Below the pieces are notes generated by a model. It was not told the DNA's origin. It saw nothing but the letters and a program-made list of their open reading frames with translations, and ran no database searches. This document shows, in pieces, positions 6,621 through 7,883 of a DNA stretch of 7,883 nt. Origin of the DNA: an uncultured Frankineae bacterium. Its GTDB lineage: Bacteria > Actinomycetota > Actinomycetes > Mycobacteriales > SCTD01. The stretch is taken from the NCBI GenBank assembly GCA_902805805.1, contig CADCUE010000001.1:1-7883 (forward strand), given 5' to 3'. Within the stretch, counting starts at the first letter, position 1. The number at the start of each line of letters is the position of its first letter. The translations under genes and the position numbers were made by a program.

Positions 6621-6830
6621 GTGGCAGAGCTCAAGAAGGGCAGTCGAGTGACCGGCGGCGACCGGGACAAGCTGGCCGAGGACCTCAAGAAGCGCTACGA
6701 GGGCGGGGAGAGCATCCGCCTGCTCGCCGAGTCGTCCGGGCGCTCCTACGGCTTCGTCCACCGCATCCTCAACGAGTCGGGCGCCACGCTGCGCGGCCGG
6801 GGCGGAGCCACCCGGCGCAAGAGCTCCTGA
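6621..6830 (+). CDS. Small helix-turn-helix DNA-binding protein (Rv1473A-like)
   Basis: 69 aa, strongly basic. Residues about 14-28 form a first amphipathic helix, and 31-52 (SIRLLAESSGRSYGFVHRIL) look like a helix-turn-helix pair of the resolvase/homeodomain-like kind, with the GRSYGFVHR recognition-helix region. The Arg/Gly-rich tail (LRGRGGATRRKSS) could contact DNA or RNA. The family is widespread and well conserved in Actinomycetota, annotated only as a possible regulator; M. tuberculosis Rv1473A is the relative I recall. The start is GTG, supported by AGGGG at 6610-6614 with a 6-base spacer. It is divergent from the iron receptor gene across 155 bases. Its target is unknown; regulation of either neighbour would be speculation. 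Confidence 0.82.
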   Translation: MAELKKGSRVTGGDRDKLAEDLKKRYEGGESIRLLAESSGRSYGFVHRILNESGATLRGRGGATRRKSS

Positions 6831-6853
6831 GGGCCAGCCGGAGCGCGCGGCGC

Positions 6854-6895
6854 CGGCAGGTGCGAGGCTGGTCCCAGCAGGCTCGACGCCTGCCG
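6854..6895. repeat. Imperfect inverted repeat between the HTH and acyl-CoA dehydrogenase genes
   Basis: Three nested arm pairs: CGGCAGG (6854-6860) with CCTGCCG (6889-6895), CGAG (6863-6866) with CTCG (6882-6885), and GCTG (6867-6870) with CAGC (6875-6878) around a GTCC loop. Together these make a 15-bp stem with small internal loops, 24 bases after the HTH stop and 31 before the next start. It may end the HTH transcript or be a leader structure of the dehydrogenase gene. No T-tract follows it. Confidence 0.4.
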
Positions 6896-6914
6896 CGCCA
6901 CGCGCCCGGAGCAC

Positions 6915-6919
6915 AGGAG
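6915..6919 (+). promoter_or_regulatory. Ribosome binding site (AGGAG) of the acyl-CoA dehydrogenase gene
   Basis: AGGAG lies 7 bases before ATG 6927, the normal distance. A second in-frame ATG at 6933 would be 13 bases away, so 6927 is the better start. Confidence 0.7.
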
Positions 6920-6926
6920 CCCTCCC

Positions 6927-7883
6927 ATGGACATGTCCCTCACCGCGGACCAGGACGCCGTTCGCAAGGCCGTGAAGGAGTGGGTCGACGACGTCGTCGT
7001 CCCGCGCGCCCTGTCGAACGACCGCGAGGAGCGCTTCCCGCAGGAGGCGCTCGACGGGCTGAAGCAGACCGGCTTCATCGGCATGACGATCCCGGAGGAG
7101 TACGGCGGCGGAGGCGCGGACCCGCTGTCGTACCTGCTGCTCATCGAGGAGCTCGGCCGCGGCGACGCCAACGTCCGGTCCATCGTGTCGGTGCACCTCG
7201 GGCTGGTGGCCGGCGTGATCGAGCGGCTGGGGACCGACGAGCAGAAGGCGCGCTGGCTGCCGCCGATGGCCACCGGCGAGGTGCTGGCCTGCTTCGGCCT
7301 GACCGAGCCCGACTACGGCAGCGACGCCGGGAACCTGCAGGGCACCGCGGTCAGGACGGAGTCGGGCGGCTACCGCATCAACGCCCGCAAGATCTTCATC
7401 ACCAACGGCACGATCGCCGGGCTCGCCCTGGTCATGGCCCGCACCGGCGGGCCGGGCGGCAAGGGCGTCAGCGCCTTCCTCGTCCCGACCGACACCCCGG
7501 GCTTCACCGCGAACAAGATCCACGGCAAGCTCGGCCTGCGGTCCTGCGACACCGCCGAGCTCGTCCTCGACGACGTCGAGGTCGGCGCGGACGCGCTGCT
7601 GGGCGGGCAGGAGGGCACCGGCATGAAGGCCGCCCTGTCGGCCCTGGGCGACGGCCGCATGTCGATCGCGGCGTCCTGCACCGGCATCATGCAGGCCTGC
7701 CTCGACTCGATGGTCGAGTACACGACGCAGCGCGAGCAGTTCGGCAAGAAGATCGCCGCCCACCAGCTGGTGCAGGAGCTCATCGCCGACACCGCCGTCG
7801 AGCTCGACGCGGCCCGGCTCATGTCCTGGCGCGCGGCCGACCTCAAGAGCCGCGGCGAGGACTACGCCCTCGCCTCGTCCAAG
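6927..7883 (+). CDS. Acyl-CoA dehydrogenase, 3' end cut by the window edge
   Basis: The frame stays open to the last base, giving the first 319 residues of a protein usually about 380-400 long. It is an FAD enzyme that desaturates acyl-CoA at the alpha-beta bond and passes electrons to electron-transfer flavoprotein. Visible: the N-terminal helical domain (about 5-115) with IPEEYGGGG at 55-63; the signature CFGLTEPDYGSDAG (122-135); the flavin-contacting KIFITNG (155-161); the beta domain to about 225 with HGKLGLRSC (199-207); GDGRMSIAA (241-249) and the C-terminal domain motif REQFGKKI (269-276). The catalytic glutamate expected late in the C-terminal domain lies beyond the window. R84 in NVRSIVSVH sits where glutaryl-CoA dehydrogenase has its substrate-carboxylate arginine, so a glutaryl-CoA-like or branched substrate is possible. 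Chain-length class is not settled. Start by AGGAG spacing. Confidence 0.93.
   Translation, partial: MDMSLTADQDAVRKAVKEWVDDVVVPRALSNDREERFPQEALDGLKQTGFIGMTIPEEYGGGGADPLSYLLLIEELGRGDANVRSIVSVHLGLVAGVIERLGTDEQKARWLPPMATGEVLACFGLTEPDYGSDAGNLQGTAVRTESGGYRINARKIFITNGTIAGLALVMARTGGPGGKGVSAFLVPTDTPGFTANKIHGKLGLRSCDTAELVLDDVEVGADALLGGQEGTGMKAALSALGDGRMSIAASCTGIMQACLDSMVEYTTQREQFGKKIAAHQLVQELIADTAVELDAARLMSWRAADLKSRGEDYALASSK

Noticed and set aside
6616..6651. Eleven-codon frame starting ATG and overlapping the HTH start out of frame
   Set aside because: It shares the HTH ribosome binding site at too short a distance (1 base after AGGGG) and overlaps the gene body; likely chance.
6564..7763. Long minus-strand open frame (399 codons) opposite the HTH and dehydrogenase genes
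   Set aside because: It is antisense to two genes with clear motifs and good ribosome binding sites, and its own product has no recognisable domain. High G+C leaves antisense frames open by chance.
1..7883. CRISPR array, tRNA, rRNA, transposon ends or attachment sites
   Set aside because: No regularly spaced repeats, tRNA-like cloverleaf, transposase or integrase reading frame or terminal inverted repeats were noticed on either strand.

Overview
The window is about 73% G+C with strongly G/C-biased third codon positions, GTG and TTG starts, gene pairs overlapping by 4 nt, and gene families typical of high-GC Actinomycetota. Codon style and gene set would fit a soil or rock actinobacterium (for example Geodermatophilaceae, Kineosporiaceae or relatives), but genus cannot be fixed from sequence alone. 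No rRNA, tRNA, CRISPR array, insertion sequence or phage gene was seen.

Layout, left to right. (1) Bases 1-113 hold no certain gene. (2) 114-1010, minus strand: a membrane-anchored neutral zinc metallopeptidase of the YpfJ type. (3) 1011-1120: a divergent control region with a likely -10 element and a tiny possible leaderless leader peptide ahead of (4) 1121-2713, plus strand: a duplicated-ATPase ABC-F protein, a ribosome-acting translation factor rather than a transporter. (5) 2711-2732: a small inverted repeat built around the two convergent TGA stop codons. (6) 6465-2730, minus strand: a three-gene ferric iron ABC importer operon in the order lipoprotein receptor, double-length permease, ATPase, with each junction a 4-nt stop/start overlap. 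Upstream lies a recognisable DtxR/IdeR-type iron box just downstream of a -10 hexamer. (7) 6621-6830, plus strand: a 69-residue helix-turn-helix protein. (8) 6831-6926: a gap with a long imperfect inverted repeat. (9) 6927 to the right edge, plus strand: the first 319 residues of an acyl-CoA dehydrogenase cut by the window end.

How the genes work together: the only clear functional unit is the iron importer. The receptor would capture ferric iron outside the membrane and deliver it to the permease, driven by the ATPase, with transcription probably shut off by an iron-loaded DtxR-family repressor. The ABC-F gene and the small HTH gene resemble, from memory, the adjacent pair Rv1473-Rv1473A of Mycobacterium tuberculosis; here the iron operon sits between them in opposite orientation, which suggests insertion or rearrangement at this locus.

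Most of the window is ordinary actinobacterial core and transport content. The points most worth a second look are the iron box, the possible Pro-Pro leader peptide before the ABC-F gene, and the split of the ABC-F/HTH pair. No convincing undescribed multi-gene system was found.
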